A stretch of 64,000 nt of DNA from Apium graveolens (lineage: Eukaryota > Streptophyta > Magnoliopsida > Apiales > Apiaceae): NCBI RefSeq assembly GCF_009905375.1, contig NC_133657.1:70117224-70181223 (forward strand). The letters are read 5' to 3'. Every line of letters begins with the position of its first letter. The first letter of the stretch is position 1. Positions 10,664 to 23,211 of this stretch are shown in pieces. Both the position numbers and the translations under genes were made by a program. The notes beneath the pieces were generated by a model. The model saw only the letters and a program-made list of their open reading frames with translations. It did no database searches and was not told the DNA's origin.

Positions 10664-11702
10664 TGTTATTCCCAGTGGACTAACAATGAGATTTACAGAA
10701 GGGGGGTTGAATGTAAATCTCAAAACTTTTTCAAGTTTTGAGCAGTTTGTAAGGCTAAGTGTTTGAGTGATCAAATGTGTGTGAATTGCTTGGAGCTAAT
10801 GCAGACAGATATATATTCAAACACAAATGTAATGAACACAAAGAACTTAAAAACTTTTCTGGTGGATTTGTTGTTCCACCAGAGATGTGTTATTTCAGAA
10901 AATCTGTGATTCAAAATTAAATCACAGTTGCTTCCTAGTACAAACTAGATGATTTTCTCTCTTGATATTTCTAAACAGCTCAGGGAAAATTCACTTCTAA
11001 TTACTAGCTACTACTTGGTTTATATACCACCAAGTTTACAAGTGAAGACAAAGATAAAGTACAATAAGAAAATAGTTCTCCACTTGTTTCTATTTCATTT
11101 TTATCCAGTGTAATATGGAATTATCTGTTGACTTTCCATTTTGAACCAGACTAAAAACGGCTGCTTTTTCTGCTGTTCCTGAAATAGGCTACCACATCTC
11201 TGTCAATCCATGTGCCTCTGTCAGCTTTGTTAACTGTCACTATCAACTGCTATGAGACTGAGCATCCGTTGAAGCTTTCATCCGTTGATGCTCTAGCAGT
11301 TGAAGCTTTATCCGTTGAAGCACTTATCCGTTGATGGATATTTATCCGTTGAAGCATTAGAGACATCCGTTGAAGCTTTGTTTCTTATCCGTTGAAGGTC
11401 TTCAATATCCGTTGACACTTCTTCACTTATACAAAATTACAAGGCATTAAATATTTACAATTAGCCCTCCTATTTGTACATCCATTAGTAGTCAACATGA
11501 CTGATTATTTCCTAACAACATCTAAGAATTACAGCTTGAAACCAGAGAGTGAAATGTGCTACAATACCAAACTTATTGCTAAGTAAGGCTACTCCTTCAA
11601 CGGATAGCCAAGATGGTCTTATCCGTTGAGGCTACAAACACTAGATTTCTACTTAAGTGTTTTGCTTAACTTATCATCAAACTAATACACATATTCCTAA
11701 CA
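10664..11702 (-). mobile_element. 5' LTR of element A
   Basis: Read on the minus strand, it begins TGTTAGGAATATG at 11702 and ends GGAATAACA at 10664 (1,039 bp). The U5-like box TTCAACCCCCC lies near 10700, and a TATA-like TATATAAACC is at about 11028-11037. The LTR holds at least ten copies of the A-family word. The flank AAATC at 11703-11707 should be the target duplication, but its partner is outside the window. A second TGTTAGG at 11517 is a weaker alternative start, because the word copies at 11597-11629 would then lie outside the LTR. Confidence 0.75.
11264..11420. repeat. A-family word array in the LTR
   Basis: Eight copies of (T/C)ATCCGTTGA in the same orientation, spaced roughly 10-30 bp apart, with variable linkers such as AGC and TGC. 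Only one orientation is present here, unlike the mixed orientations inside the element. An inverted pair follows at 11597-11606 and 11620-11629. Confidence 0.9.
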
Positions 11703-14439
11703 AAATCCTTTCTCGTAGTTTTTATATCCTTATATACCTAGAAATCAAAGCGTACTCGCTTGACCTAGGCTATTTCTCAAATCACACTAACACGACTCTT
11801 TTACGAGTACTAGACCCATTTACAACCAAACATTTACGTGCATACTATCACTTATATCAATCGACTTAATTCCCTTTTCTTTTATTCCTTAATTCGAACC
11901 AAAACAACAATCCAATCAAGCAAAATCAAAGATTTTCACATATAACACTCAATCATTCTTTCAATTACCAAAATCAAGTTTTGACCTTTATTTCTTATGG
12001 CATGTTCGGCCTTATTGCAAATACCCACCATAAAATCAATCAAATACTCACTTTAATTCACATAAACACGTATCTCATTCAACAACCTTTAAAGAACCAT
12101 TCTCCTTTCTTTTAATCATAAAAATCTGAACCATAATCCTACATATACAATCAAATTTCTCAAAAATCACATCATACAACTTTAGTTCTAGCATGATCCA
12201 ACATTTAAACTTGCACCATTTTTTTATTAACAAATTTTGAACATAAACACCACTCAATCATGGTCATGCAATCAAGTTCTCATTAGTCACTAAGATTTTT
12301 AGCAAAAATCAACTCAATTCTCTTTTTAAGCCTAAGACCCATTCGGGTTTATCAAGAAAACACACATGCAAAGATCAATCTTGACATGCAAAGTCTTATA
12401 TCACATTTTCAACTTGTTTTAAACCTTAACTTAGTCATTTAACTCATTTTCATCAAGATTTCCGAAGCACAAAGCCAAACATCACCTAATGACTCAACTT
12501 TAATCAAATTATTCAATCAACATGCATGCATTCACTTAATCACAAATCAATCTCTTCTAAACCCATTTTCTATTCGGCAAAAATTCAAAATTCACAATCC
12601 AAGAACCAAACAAGGACATGCACATCTTGATCCTTTTTAAGCCTAACATTCAATCACTTTTAGGCTATTCATACTTAGCGTTTACCAAGATTATCTCACA
12701 AAATATCAATTTCCTTTCTTATTAACATAAAAATTCGAACCTAACTTAGCATGCATCAATAATTTCATTCCTTTTCAAGCTAATAACAATCCATTATTAC
12801 TTTAAACAAGTTTACTCAAATCAAACAACTTTAAAGATTAAGTCCATTCGGCCTTTTTCAAAAACAAAACATGCAACTTGATATTCTTACTCCTTGAATC
12901 ACAAATCATCCTATTTCTTAACATCAAATCATTAAATCATGCATTTAACCATAATCAACTTGATTTCCTTAAAAATAATAATGGACATTCGGCCTTATCA
13001 ATCAAAACACCACATGCAAACATAAAGAAGTGATCTTAAGGTTCTAGAGCTCAGTTTTTAACATCATAGCTCACCACCGGTTCACCGGAGTTCATCACCG
13101 GTGGCGGTGGCTTCACGGTGGTGCCCTCATTCGAGGGTGTCCAACCATAAAAACCCCCGATTTCTTAACAAAGCCAATACAACAACACCACATGCAATCT
13201 GATTTCAGCACGTTAATCACAGAACATGAACTAATCAAGCAAGCCCTCGGTTCTTGGCTCAAAACCGAACCCAACACACACACACTACGGTATGCAAGCA
13301 CAAACACACACATGCACACGAATTAAAGATCTTGTATGGATTAAGGATGAAGATTCATGGAGTGTTTCAAGGAATTAGAGAGGGAGAGGCAATATACCGA
13401 GAGAAATCAAAAAGAGAGAGAAAGAGAGTTGTCGAGAGAGAGTGAGAGTGAGAGTGAGAGAAAGAGAGAAAAGAGTGAGTGCACGGCAAGAAGAAGAAAA
13501 TGGGGGAAGGAAGGAGTGTTTTATACTCCACCAAACAAGGGTAAAATGGTAATCTAATAACCCCCTTTTTAATTTGCATTTTGTTTCTCTTTTTACTCAA
13601 GTGCAACGAAATCCAAAGTAAAAATATTTTTCTCTCGGGAAGATGAAATTGTCTTGAATAAAAATCTTTAACACGTAGGTCTCAAAATTAGCTTTTTATC
13701 CATTACTCATAATAAGAATTTGAGCGAACGGTTGATTTTATATAAATTTTGCAAACTTGCTTTAATAAATATATTTTCCTCATAAAATCGATTTAAAAAT
13801 GCAAGGTCCAACAATTAAATTCACTTATTATTTTTAAAAAAGTCTCTAGGACCTCTATGAAGATAACAGAACAAATCCCATGTTTTTATCCATCTCAGAT
13901 GATTTTATAAAAATGCACGAAGGTTAATTAAACCTTTACTTAAATCACATAATTCCTTTAAAATTCACAAAATTGACACAGAACATATAGTCATGCACAC
14001 AGTCAAGCAATCACACGCATATAGTCACATAACGACTCAGGTTTTATCATAGAATATATCACTCTTAAATCTTTATCCTCTTTTACGCGTACCGGGTCAC
14101 GTTCAGCCTGACGGCCCGACGCTCAGCGTTTCGATTACGCTTCTCATTATCTTTGCCAATCAACACGTCTCTTAAGACGAAATACTTTATTCATTCACTT
14201 CACATATAATTCACATTTTATATTATTAAATTTTCATACTAGGACGGGTTCCATTCTACCTGATGGCCCGAAACCACAGCTCGACTTCTAAGCTAACTCT
14301 TTAAATTGGAACGTTTTTATTCACGCTCCTTAACTCTAGTATACAGATAAGACAAATAATCACCACTTAATCACATAATCTCATCACATAACACATACTT
14401 TACTTTCTTAATTACGACGCAAAATTCTCGGTCGTTACA
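11703..14439 (-). mobile_element. LTR-like sequence (gypsy-type), truncated by insertion of A
   Basis: No coding ORF is visible. The right end reads on the minus strand as TGTAACGACCGAGAATTTTG from 14439, the form of a Ty3-gypsy LTR terminus. The interior has features common in such LTRs: paired phrases around GACGGCCCGA and GATGGCCCGA (about 14110 and 14262) and a long AT-rich region. The left end is cut at 11703 by element A, so it could be a solo LTR or part of a larger element. No PBS, PPT or second LTR is in the window. Confidence 0.5.
13376..13482 (+). repeat. GA-rich low-complexity tract
   Basis: Purine-rich run of GAGAGA/AAGAGAGAG repeats inside the LTR-like sequence. Small ORFs crossing it are compositional artefacts. 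Confidence 0.8.
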
Positions 14440-15388
14440 CATTCACCCCCTCTATGTTACTCTTCTGTGCATTAAATACCTAACAGTTATTATTACGTTG
14501 GCAATAATTTTATTATCTCATATAAAAATTATAAACAATGAGTGACATCTAGTAATATGTTATTATTACCCAAGTAATAAGAATTAAATCAATGATCGAT
14601 TAAATCTTTCGTGAATAATGTACAATGTAATTTAATCCTTTTGACCACATATTATAGATTAAACTCGGGACATGTAATTTGTCATCCTTTTCATAGTTTA
14701 ATTCAGGCTTCCTTGTTCAATGAGTAGACCATCATATCAAATCAACATTTCAGTTCGGCCACAAATTTCATTGTCTAACTCACACAAGTGGCCAATAATA
14801 TCACTTATTAAAATATAAGGGTTAAATCCTTCCTAGATCATTCATATTTCTCATATAATTTGAAGTACACTTTTATCATTACCCGGTCAAAGATAACTTT
14901 TACTGTAATCAAAGTACATTAATTCTCATACAGAAATATAATGATTTCAAGTCTAAGGACCACTACACCATTATGAGTGTGAGAATTACTTATGACAAAA
15001 CACACATGTAAAATCTCACATTGGGTATATCCAGCACCATGTACATTTACATGTCCCTCTGTTTTCGACTTTAGTATCACTATAACTATAATCAATGATA
15101 TGTGATCATCCGTCAACAAACACACTTATCTTAATGCATTATTATTGTCCTTTAATAATGATACTTGACTAGGGGCCTTTAGCAATATTGATACTTCTCA
15201 TAATCTCATTTACTTAGAGATATTGAATGCATATCATATTTCAAGAATATATATTAATCTAATATTTATATCATATTAAATTAAGACATAATAAATTAGA
15301 AAGAGAATACTTGCAACAACATAAATATTATACTCAAATGTCATAAATAAAACATAACAATGTTGTCTCTAGGGCATAAACACTAACA
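14440..15388 (-). mobile_element. LTR-like non-coding sequence
   Basis: AT-rich, no credible ORF. The right end reads on the minus strand as TGTTAGTGTTTATGCCCTAG from 15388, a plausible copia LTR start. On the left, ATTCACCCCCTCTATG (about 14441-14456) resembles the U5 box seen in the SIRE-type LTRs here, but in the opposite orientation. I could not find matching target duplications, so boundaries and class are uncertain. Confidence 0.35.
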
Positions 15389-15807
15389 TTTTTAGAGTTA
15401 CTAGATTCAAAGTATTTACCATTGAAGGAGTGGCCAGTATATGTAGGTGCACTCTTCGATCTATGCAAAGAACCAATGCATGCAACTGTTGAGTTAGGAA
15501 GAATCAAACAACCAATGTGGGTGTAACACAAGCCAATACATTTGAAACAAATTGTTTAATAAAAAAAGACAATGCAAAATATTATGTCATTCATTCTCAT
15601 TCATAATTAATAGTGCAACATATAAAATTTAATCAAAATTTTGCAACTGGTTTATTATAAGGTTGAGGTTACAATTGAATAATTAGTAGTAATAACCAAA
15701 AATAATTTGATAGTAATATCTTAAGACAAATTAATTACACATACTTCAGTAACCAAAACTATTAACCAACACAATTACTACTAGAACATCCTATGAGATC
15801 ATATTTT
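15389..15807. other. 3' flank of the MULE relic, no gene seen
   Basis: AT-rich sequence directly downstream (minus strand) of the MULE stop codon. It may hold the 3' UTR. No coding, RNA-gene or repeat signal is evident. Confidence 0.4.
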
Positions 15808-17587
15808 CTATGGTGGCCTTGTTGTGAGAGCTTCTTTCCTTGCATCGGCCTTAGATTGTATTCGCTTCAAAGTTGTTACTATATTATCACTGATCAAAGC
15901 TCCGATAGTCTGAACCCCAAGTGGTGTATTACTTACCCTATCTGGTTGGCTTGATGTACTGAAGATGCACCCTAGCTACCTTCATGAACATGTCGCAGAC
16001 TAATTGAATCCAGAGGATCACAAGGCACATTGTTGGTTTCACTTTTTTTGCTGGAGCCTTTTTTTTGTGGTGCCTTCTGATTTGGTTGACCTTTAGGCTT
16101 GCTAGGTTTCTGTGGTGGTGCCTTATATTGAGCGTTGTTATTGGCAATGTCATCTTTATATAAGGCACAACAACAAATATTGTATTAAAACAAAAAATAA
16201 ATTAAATTAACTATAGATGAATGACAACTACTTACCTTTCCTAGGAATGTTATAATATTGTAAGTTCTTTCCTTGCAAAAACTACAAAATAACTTTGTAT
16301 TAGTCCTCATGAGCTTGGTTGGATTAAGTGACACGTCATTATTGGTATTATTTTTCTTTTTTGTTCTACCATGTTGCCCTTTCATTACATGAGATAATGG
16401 AGATGGTAGTCCTGTTAAGTCCCAATATTGCTCACTGTTAATTGGCTCAACTATGTTCTCATAACAACTCAAATATATATCCTTTGTATAAATTTTATGA
16501 ATGAAATCGGGCATGTTAAAATTCTTCTGTTAGATATATTTGATAATGTCATGGCTAATATGTTTTATGTTTAGATTTCAGATCTTATTTGAACAGGACA
16601 AATCAGTACTTAACTGATCAGTACTTATACTGGATGTCAGGACTTAAGGGATATCAGTACTTATGTTATCAGGAGATAAGCATCAGGAGATAGATATCAG
16701 AACTTAAGTGCTGAAGGACGATCAGATAAGGACAGTAGCTGATTAAAGTTAAGAAGATCAAGATAAACATAAGAAGAGATATGCATGAAGAAGGAATTCC
16801 GTAAAGAATGGAATACTTGGAAGAAAAGATATTTGATTGATATATATTAGGAAGCAGAATTATATTCCATATCAATTAGCGATTATCTTGTAACTGTGTA
16901 ATATATAAACACAGACATAGGGTTTACACTAGAAGTGTTATAATTATCGAGAATATTATTTACTGTAACCCTAGTAGCTCTCGTGATTTTTTGTTCATCA
17001 TTGAGAGATAACAGTTCCAGATTGTAACAGAGTTTATTGTTTCAATAAAGTTTGTTTTCTGTTACGTAAGTTCTTGAAGTTTGATTTGATTGTAATAAAC
17101 ACTGTATTCACCCCCTCTACAGTGAAAGTGTGACCTAACATCTTCCATTAGATGCAATCACATGCATGATAACATGGAAGACCTATTAAATCATACTTCT
17201 TGCATGCACATGACTTTGCTTCTAGATCAACCACAATCTCATGTCAACCATCAATCATATACTTAGATATTTGGCACCCCCCGACCATTATACCACACAA
17301 CCTTTGGCATAACTCATACCCCTGCACAATTAAATCTTATTACAAAATGGCACAAATGCATCTTGACAACTCTAAAATTAAATAATAATTACCTACTTAA
17401 GGATTTTTCTCATAGCAGCTAGAGAAATAGGATTAAGAGCATAACTTCTTGCCATCTTATCTCTTCTTGTTTAGATTCTTTTCATCACACTCTTATGTAG
17501 CCCCTGCAACAATCCAATTATAGGTAGATCATTGTACTCTTTGATATTATTGTTGAAGACTTCACAGTGACTATTCACAAACATATC
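15808..17587 (-). pseudogene. MULE (Mutator-like) transposase, 3' part, interrupted
   Basis: Minus-strand exons can be read with plausible GT-AG junctions. About 17587-17397 begins DMFVNSHCEVFNNN, typical of the segment after the MULE catalytic core. About 17330-16236 contains a SWIM-type zinc finger (CACKKYDLIGLPCYHAC), then PINSEQYWDLTGLPSPL and a CCHC-like CSFCKE. 16153-15937 is a Lys/Pro/Gln-rich tail, and 15909-15808 is the terminal exon ending in TAG at 15808-15810. The middle exon is split by a solo LTR (16528-17140); without it and one TSD copy the reading frame continues smoothly. Several in-frame stops are present, and the catalytic DDE half is missing because the copia complex starts at 17588. 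SWIM fingers also occur in FAR1-type proteins, but the surrounding motifs favour a MULE. Confidence 0.75.
16528..17140 (+). mobile_element. Solo copia LTR (B/C family) inside a MULE exon
   Basis: 613-bp sequence starting TGTTAGATATATTTG and ending GTGACCTAACA, flanked by perfect 5-bp duplications TCTTC at 16523-16527 and 17141-17145. It shares the B and C LTR plan: repeats of the (A/G)TCAGTACTTA/ATCAGAACTTAAG type, a TATA box (TATATAAA, 16912-16919) followed by CACAGA and AGGGTTTACACTAGAAGTG, and the U5 box ATTCACCCCCTCTA. No internal sequence remains, so it arose by LTR-LTR recombination. Confidence 0.9.
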
Positions 17588-18162
17588 TGTTAGATATATT
17601 TGAGATGTCATGTCTAATCTGATTTGTGTATAGTTTTCAGAACTTAACAATAGGACTTATCAGGACTTACTGAAATCAGAACTTACTGAAGTCATAACTT
17701 AATATCAGAACTTAAGGCGTCAGAAGATATATATATTAGGACTTAAGTGCGGGAAGACTTCAGATAAGGAATGCGGCTGATTTATAGGAGAAGATCTGGA
17801 CTAAAAAAAAGAAGATATGTATGAAGAGTTAGAGGACTAGAAGACTTGTAGAAGATATCTGATTGATATATTTTAGGAGACATAATTATATTCTATATCA
17901 ATTAGAAGATATCTTGTAACTGTGTACTATATAAACACAGCTTAGGGTTTACACTATAAGTGTTATCATTATCGAGAAGATTATACATTGTAACCTAGCA
18001 GCTCTTAGTGATATTGTTCATCACTGAGAGAGAGAACAACAGTTCTATTGTAACATAGTTTATTTGAATATACTTGATCTTTGTTACATACTTGTGTTGA
18101 AATCGATTTGATTATATAAACACTATATTCAACCCCCTTCTATAGTGTTGTGTGACGTAACA
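17588..18162 (+). mobile_element. 5' LTR of B
   Basis: 575 bp, TGTTAGATATATTTGAG to GTGACGTAACA. It contains repeated ATCAGAACTTA/ATCAGGACTTA words near 17635-17750, a TATA box TATATAAA at 17928-17935, and the U5 box TTCAACCCCCTTCTA at 18128-18142. A PBS follows directly. Confidence 0.92.
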
Positions 18163-18164
18163 AG

Positions 18165-18176
18165 TGGTATCAGAGC
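18165..18176 (+). other. Primer-binding site of B
   Basis: TGGTATCAGAGC, the initiator tRNA-Met complement, 2 nt after the LTR. Confidence 0.92.
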
Positions 18177-18215
18177 CTTTCTGTTAACACACATACAGTA
18201 AAAATCTAAACAATC

Positions 18216-20569
18216 ATGTCTGAAGAAACAAAAACCCCAACTAAGCCCACCAAAACTCAAGAAACTCAAAACACTCAAAACCCACAGTCGATATGAGACT
18301 ATTAGGGTTCCCATACTGAGAGCATCTGAGTATCCTATATGGAAAGTGAAGATGGCTATGTTTTTGGAAGCTACAGATCCAGAGTACCTTGACAGAATTA
18401 ATAAAGGACCATATAAGCCTACCAAGCTCTCTGTTGCAGTTGCTGATGAACCAGCAAAGACCATACCAAAGGAGAGAGGTGATTACACACCTGAAGATAT
18501 CTCATCTATTGCCAAGGATGCAAGGGTAAGTCATTTTCTGCATAGTGCAATTGATAATATCATGTAAAACATGATAATTGGATGCAAGACTGCAAAGGAT
18601 ATATGGGATGCTTTGGAGACAAGATTCCAGGGAACTGATGCAATCAAAAAGAACAGGAGGACTATACTCACTCAAGAGTATGAGCACTTTGACTCAAAAG
18701 CTGATGAGTCATTAACTGATTTATATGACAGGTTTGTCAAACTCTTAAATGATCTGTCACTGGTGGACAAGGAATATGATCTTGAAGATTCAAATATAAA
18801 ATTCCTTTTAGCTCTTCCTGAAATTTGGGATTTGAAGTCTACTACCATAAGAGACAACTATGACCTTACTGAAACTACTCTTGATGAAATTTATGGTATG
18901 CTCAAGACGTATGAACTTGAGATGGATCAAAGGAGCAAGAGGCATGGAAGAAAGTCAAGTACAGTTGCTCTTAAAGCTGAGGAGGAATCTCCTAAAGTGG
19001 TTATCTCAAAGAGGGGCAAAGGAAAGGCTCTCATCATAAAGTTTGATTCGGAGTCATTATATTCTGATGATGATGATTCAGAAACTGAAAGTTTATCTAA
19101 AGTTGATGTTGATGCAGAGATGATGCAACTGTGTGCTCTTATGGTGAAGGGTATCACAAAGATAGCCTACAAGAAATTCAGAAAGGGCAAGAAGTTTTCC
19201 AGGAAAGGTGGAAGTTCTGATAAGAAAGGGTTCAGAAAGTCTGAAGGCAAAGGAGGAAAGTCTGACAGAGGAGACAACTCAAATGTCAAATGTTACAATT
19301 GTGGTGAAAGAGGCCACATATCTCTTGACTGCAAGAAAGGAAAAAGTGATAAAGGCAAGGCACTTGTCACAAAGAAGAAAAGCTGGACAGACACTTCAGA
19401 TTCTGAAGATGAGGTGAACTATGCCTTGATGGCAAATGCTGATAGCAGTACTGACACTGCCAAATTGAAGGTACCTCAAACAACCTTTGCTTTTCATACT
19501 GATGATATTACTGAGTTGAGATTATACCTTAAAACCATGTTCATTAGTTTTAGAGATCAGACTTTAACATGTGAAAGATTAACATTTGAAAGTCTTGCTC
19601 TTAAAAACAGAAATGACTATTTAGAAAAGGAGTTAGTTTTTCTTCATCAAATTAAGAAAGAAGGAGATGAGGCTTTGTATGTTAGAGATGAAGTGCCAAA
19701 ATTGAATGAATCTCTAAAAACTGAATTAGAAAAGGAAAGAAAGATCATCAGAACTTGGACTAACTCTAACAGAACAACTCAGAATATACTAAGTAGTGGA
19801 AACTGGAAAGAGGGCTTAGGTTATGGAGATGATAAAAGTGAGAAAGAAATTGTGCAAATTGAGCCAATTGTTGTTAAACAGACTGCTAAGCCAAAGGTAA
19901 ATCCTGTTAAATTTGTAGCAAAAACTGTTATGTCAGATTCTGATAAGATGAAACATTCTAAGATAGAAGTAAAAGAAAAGTCAACTTATGACAAATTAAA
20001 ATAGGATAAACCAGCTGAAGTAAACATAGGCTTAATGACAAAGAAGCAGCTTAAACATAAGCTGAAAGAGATTATAAATGTAAATAAGGTAAAGGAAGCT
20101 AGGAAAAATAGGATTGGAAAGGAAGGTGTGAATAAAAGCAATAATTATATGCCTGTTCGCAATGCTCCTAGAAAGAAATGTTACAACTATGGAAACTCTA
20201 ACCATCTTGCTTCTTTTTGCAGGAAAAATAAAGATATAAACTCTTTACCTCCTAAATCAGGAGTTAAGAGTCAGTCTGTTAGGTTTAAACATAAAATCCT
20301 TGTTTTCATTGTGGTATTTTATGGCATTCCATTTATACTTATAAGGAATATCATAGTTTGTACTCTGATTATTATCAAATAAAACCTTCTTTGAAGAAAG
20401 TTAGTGTAATTCCTTCTAGTGTAAATTCTGATGCAAAGTCTGATAAACAGCATGTTAGCATAAACTCTGAAATTAAATCCGCTGCAATGCTAACAAACTT
20501 AAAAAGGCCAAAGGATCCAAGCAAGTCTGGGTCCTTAAAACTAACAAATAGTGGTCTTTGTGATTGCAG
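18216..20569 (+). pseudogene. Element B gag, decayed
   Basis: Begins at ATG 18216 (MSEETKTPTKPTKTQ), 40 nt after the PBS. A small indel near 18288-18292 shifts the frame into IRVPILRASEYPIWKVKM, the Gag N-terminal region. In-frame stops occur at 18565-18567 and 20005-20007. A CCHC knuckle, CYNCGERGHISLDC, lies near 19290-19330. A second has lost its second Cys (CYNYGNSNHLASFC), and a third is displaced by a frameshift near 20290. The Gag frame can be followed to KQVWVLKTNK and a TAG at about 20549, in a different frame from pol. The copy is non-functional. Confidence 0.85.
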
Positions 20570-23211
20570 GGCAACAGGAAAAAACATCTTAGTTCTAGAC
20601 AGTGGATGTTCAGGACATATGACTGGAATTAAAGCCCTGCTATCAGACTTTGTGGAGAAAGCTGGCCCAGGAGTTTCTTATGGAGATGGCAACATGGGAA
20701 AAACTCTGGGAAATGACAATATCAATCTTGGAAATGTCATCATTGAAACAGTAGCTCTTGTCTCAGGACTTAAACACAATCTGCTAAGTGTGAGTTAAAT
20801 CTGTGATAAAGGTTATCATGTGGATTTCTTTGAAGAACACTGTGAAGTTGTAAGTAATTCTACAAGCAAAGTAGTTCTAAAAGGTTTCAGGCATGGTAAC
20901 ATATATGAAGCCAGACTTTCAACAAACTCTGATGGTTCTGCAATCTGTCTGTTGAGTAGAGCATCAATTGAAGAAAGCTGGAATTGGCACAAAAGACTCT
21001 CTCATTTAAATTTCAACAACATAAATGAGCTAGTAAAGAAAGATCTTGTGAGAGGACTGCCAAAATCAGTATTTGCTCCTGATGGCCTTTGTGATTCATG
21101 TCAAAAGGCAAAACAAAGAAAATCTACATTCAAGAGTAAAACTGAATCCTCAATTCTTAAGCCTTATCACTTGCTGCATATTGATCTATTTGGTCCAGTC
21201 AATGTCATGTCCATTTCAAAGAAGAAATATGCTATGGTGATAGTGGATGAGTTCATAAGATACACTTGGGTGTATTTCTTGCACAAGAAGAATAAAACTG
21301 CATCTACTCTAACTGATCATGTCAGAAAGCTGGATAAATTGGTCAAAGATCCTGTTAAAATAATAAGAAATGATAGTGGCACTGAGTTCAAGAATTCAAT
21401 CATGGAAGAATTCTGCAAAGAGCATGGAATTACATAGGAATTTTCTGTACCTGGAACTCCATAGAAAAATGGAGTTGTAGAAAGAAAGAACATGACTCTC
21501 ATTGAAGTTGCACGAACTTTGCTTGATGAAGCAAAACTGCCAACCTACTTTTGGGCTGAAGCTGTGCAGACTGCTTGTTTTACACAGAATGTTACACTCA
21601 TAAACAAGCATGGAAAAACACCATATGAGATGGTGAAGAAAAAGAAACCAAATCTGAAATACTTTCATGTATTTGGATGCAAGTGTTTTGTTCTTAAGAC
21701 TCATCTTGAACAACTGTCAAAATTTGATCTAAAAGTTGATGAAAGAATTTTTGTTGGATATCCACTTTCCACAAAAGCCTTCGGAGTCTACAATTTAAGA
21801 ACAAGGGTTGTCATGGAATCTATCAATGTATCTCTTGATGATAAAAAGATTACTGTACTTGAAGATTTCAATGATCATGATTAGCTGAGATTTGAAAATG
21901 AAGATTTAAATTCTGATTCTGTAAATTTTGATGTCTTAAATCCTGATCCTGTAAGTTCTGACGGGTTAAATTCTGATGTCATTGAAACTGTGGTAACTAC
22001 TCCAAGGGAAAATGCACCTATTCAGGGGGAGCAAGTTGAAGATCCTACCATAACTCAAGACTCTCAAGAAGCATCAGAACCTGTCATTGGCTCTTCAAGT
22101 TCTGATGAGCCAAATTCTGATAATTCTAGAAGCTCTGATTCTTCAAATCCTAAAGGATCCAACTCAAATTCTGAAGTCTTAGAGAGCATAACTACAGGGG
22201 AAGCATCAGAAAATACCAATGGAGACAACATGGATCATGGGGGAGGATCCAGTTCTAGAGAATAACTTCCATCTGCAAGGAAGTGGACTAAAACACATAC
22301 ACCTGACTTAATAATTGGAGATCCTGAAGCAGGTTTCAGAACTAGAACTGCAACATCAAATGAATGTCTCTATCATTCCTTTCTATCTCAGAGTGAACCA
22401 AAGAAAGTGGAAGAAGCTCTTCAAGATGTTGATTGGGTGCAAGCAATGCAAGAAGAGTTAAATAAATTTGAAAGAAATAAAGTCTGTACCCTAATGCCAA
22501 GACCAAAGAACAGATTAATTGTTGGCACAAAATGGATGTTCAGAAACAAAACTGACAGTGATGGCATAATTACAAGAAACAAAGCAAGGCTGGTTGCTAA
22601 AGGCTACTCTTAACAGGAGGGTATTGATTATGATGAAACATTTGCACCAGTTGCTAAATTGGAAGCCATAAGAATCTTTTTGGCTTATGTTGCTCACAAG
22701 AAGTTTAAAGTCTTTCAAATGGATGTGAAAAGTGCTTTTCTCAATGGAGAATTGGAAGAAGAGGTATATGTTGAACAACCTCCAGGATTTGTAGATCCAA
22801 AATTTCCAAATCATGTCTACAAACTTGGCAAAACACTTTATGGCCTTAAGCAAGTTCTAAGAGCATGGTATGAGACTCTAGCTCAATTCCTTCTGGAAAG
22901 TGGATTTCACAAAGGCATAATTGATAAAACACTGTTCTACCTCAACCATGGAAAGGACTTACTTTTGGTACAGATATATGTTGATGATATCATCTTTGGT
23001 TCTACAAATGTCTAACTCTGTGAAAGGTTTGCAAAGCTAATGCAGTCAAGATATCAAATGAGTATGATGGGAGAACATAGCTATTTTCTGGGACTTCAAG
23101 TCAAGCAAAATAAAGAAGGTACTTTCATAAATCAATCCAAGTACACTAGAAATTTACTCAAGAAATTTGGAATGCAAGATTGTTCAACTGCATCCACTCC
23201 CATGGCCACTG
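20570..23211 (+). pseudogene. Element B pol, first part (PR-INT-RT), interrupted by D
   Basis: One frame throughout, with seven in-frame stops (20796, 21435, 21462, 21882, 22263, 22611, 23013) and no frameshift. It shows the protease site LDSGCSGHMTG and the integrase zinc site (WHKRLSHLNF, CDSCQK). The catalytic segments [10 protein letters not shown] and GTEFKN and the VVERKN glutamate follow. Between INT and RT is a Ser/Asp-rich linker of NSD/SSD repeats encoded by the TTCTGAT word. RT follows with [28 protein letters not shown] and YVDDIIFGS. Coding stops at the D insertion after MAT and resumes in frame at 30699. Confidence 0.9.
23207..23211. repeat. Left target-site duplication of D (CACTG)
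   Basis: CACTG precedes the D LTR and is repeated exactly at 30694-30698. Removing D and one copy restores B's pol frame. Confidence 0.95.

Noticed and set aside
10664..11517. Shorter LTR for A starting at TGTTAGGAAATAATC (11517, minus)
   Set aside because: The word-rich sequence continues to 11629 and another TGTTAGG start follows at 11702; the longer LTR explains both.
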